Translations under genes and position numbers: made by a program | Notes under the pieces: model-generated | The model's database searches: none | What the model saw: only the letters and a program-made list of their open reading frames with translations | Told to the model about the DNA's origin: nothing | In this document: positions 63,425-64,000 of the stretch, piece after piece | Position numbering within the stretch: the stretch's first letter is position 1 | Layout: each line of letters begins with the position of its first letter | Origin: Thalassia testudinum | Lineage: Eukaryota > Streptophyta > Magnoliopsida > Alismatales > Hydrocharitaceae | DNA length: 64,000 nucleotides | Assembly (NCBI GenBank): GCA_037157565.1 | Contig: JAZHRO010000013.1 | Coordinates: 120,232,001 to 120,296,000, forward strand | Reading direction: 5' to 3'

Positions 63425-64000
63425 ACCACTGCGGGTTGATCATCACCTAGCTGAAGGCACTAAACTCAGCACGTGTAAAGATTATTCCAAGCTGACCAGA
63501 ATCCAATGGAAACTAGGTGTTATTCTTACACTTCTACTCTCCTGCATGCCTACATTTTTAACAATGAGGACATTGCAATAGCTAAGCATGGGGGGTGGAT
63601 ATATCTTTTAATCTTTTTGTCAGTTGTAATAATAATTTCTTTTTATTTTATTCTAAAAAACAAAAAAGAATTAGAATTAGGAGACGAGAACTTAGGCATT
63701 AGGAGTTGCAAACTTTAGGAATTGATACTTTGAGACTTGAATACTTAGACTCTTTAGGTCGTCGGGCTTAATTAGCTCGAGTGTCCACTCGAATGTGGAC
63801 TTAGTCTCGAGTACTTACCAATTAAAATTCATTTTAATTTGGTAAATAAATTGGGATGATAAGTATGTGACTTATCAACCCACCCTCTGATTTAGGGGGA
63901 CTTTAAGGCTAAGCATCTACACACTTCTTTTGCACTGACCCACTTTTTGATGATTTCCTTAGAAATTGGGTACCTAATGAACTATCTAGGGTGGTATGGT
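63425..64000 (+). other. Element D 3' untranslated region (cut by window edge)
   Basis: Contains the internal stem-loop/G-tract module (CAATG-AGGA-CATTG at 63562-63575, GCATGGGGGG at 63586-63595). From about 63700 it is similar to B's 3' UTR near 23330-23580 (CACCCTCTGA, AGCATCTACACAC, CTAGGGTGGTATGG). The 3' LTR lies beyond the window. Confidence 0.75.

Noticed and set aside
1..64000. Host protein-coding gene, rRNA gene, CRISPR array or bacterial-type operon
   Set aside because: No exon-like conserved domain outside retrotransposon proteins, no rRNA similarity, no regularly spaced short repeats with unique spacers. The window is plant repeat DNA throughout.

Overview
The window looks like plant nuclear DNA from a repeat-dense, probably heterochromatic region. 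I recognise no host gene, rRNA gene or functional tRNA gene. Nearly all of the 64 kb can be assigned to Ty3/gypsy LTR retrotransposons of the Athila type, nested in one another. The lineage call rests on a primer-binding site matching the 3' end of tRNA-Asp, an aspartic protease with a DLGA active site, an RT with FMDD, a DD35E integrase, and characteristic stem-loop plus G-tract blocks before the 3' LTR. The species cannot be told from the sequence.

Nesting, oldest to youngest as far as it can be read. Element D (+ strand, gag-pol decayed by nonsense mutations) occupies 56396-64000. Element E (+, gag only, no pol) ends at 56395 and appears to have inserted into D's gag; its interior is 5299-9832 and its 3' LTR is split into 9833-11516 and 54086-56395. 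Element A (-, 11517-54085, imperfect TSD GTTCT/GTTCC) splits that LTR. Inside A's gag sit element B (+, 18776-25792, exact TSD CCTCC) and array C (-, 25919-50501, exact TSD GTAGC). On the left, the 3' LTR of element F (+, 879-5298) abuts E's interior and carries the solo LTR G (1172-3438, TSD GGGGG). In D's integrase lies the solo LTR H (61007-62883, minus orientation, TSD GGAAG).

C is the most intact component and is a tandem array, LTR-internal-LTR-internal-LTR, with a period of about 10.92 kb. Both internal regions carry 955-codon gag/protease and 944-codon RT/RNase H/integrase frames. Its middle LTR is a visible chimera of the two outer LTRs, as expected from unequal crossing-over. B shares LTRs and untranslated regions with A, but where A has gag-pol B has one intact 577-codon ORF that I do not recognise; it is a non-autonomous partner that presumably needs proteins supplied in trans.

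The most interesting signals are non-coding and recur across families. (1) A block near the end of U5 is complementary to the 5' end of the tRNA-Asp primer. (2) There are two separate stem-loop plus G-tract modules, one internal and one at the real polypurine tract. (3) LTR 5' termini form short hairpins whose sequence differs between families while pairing is kept. (4) The A/B LTR contains a tRNA-like block with A- and B-box motifs. (5) Each LTR family carries its own arrays of short palindromes. All comparisons were made by eye.
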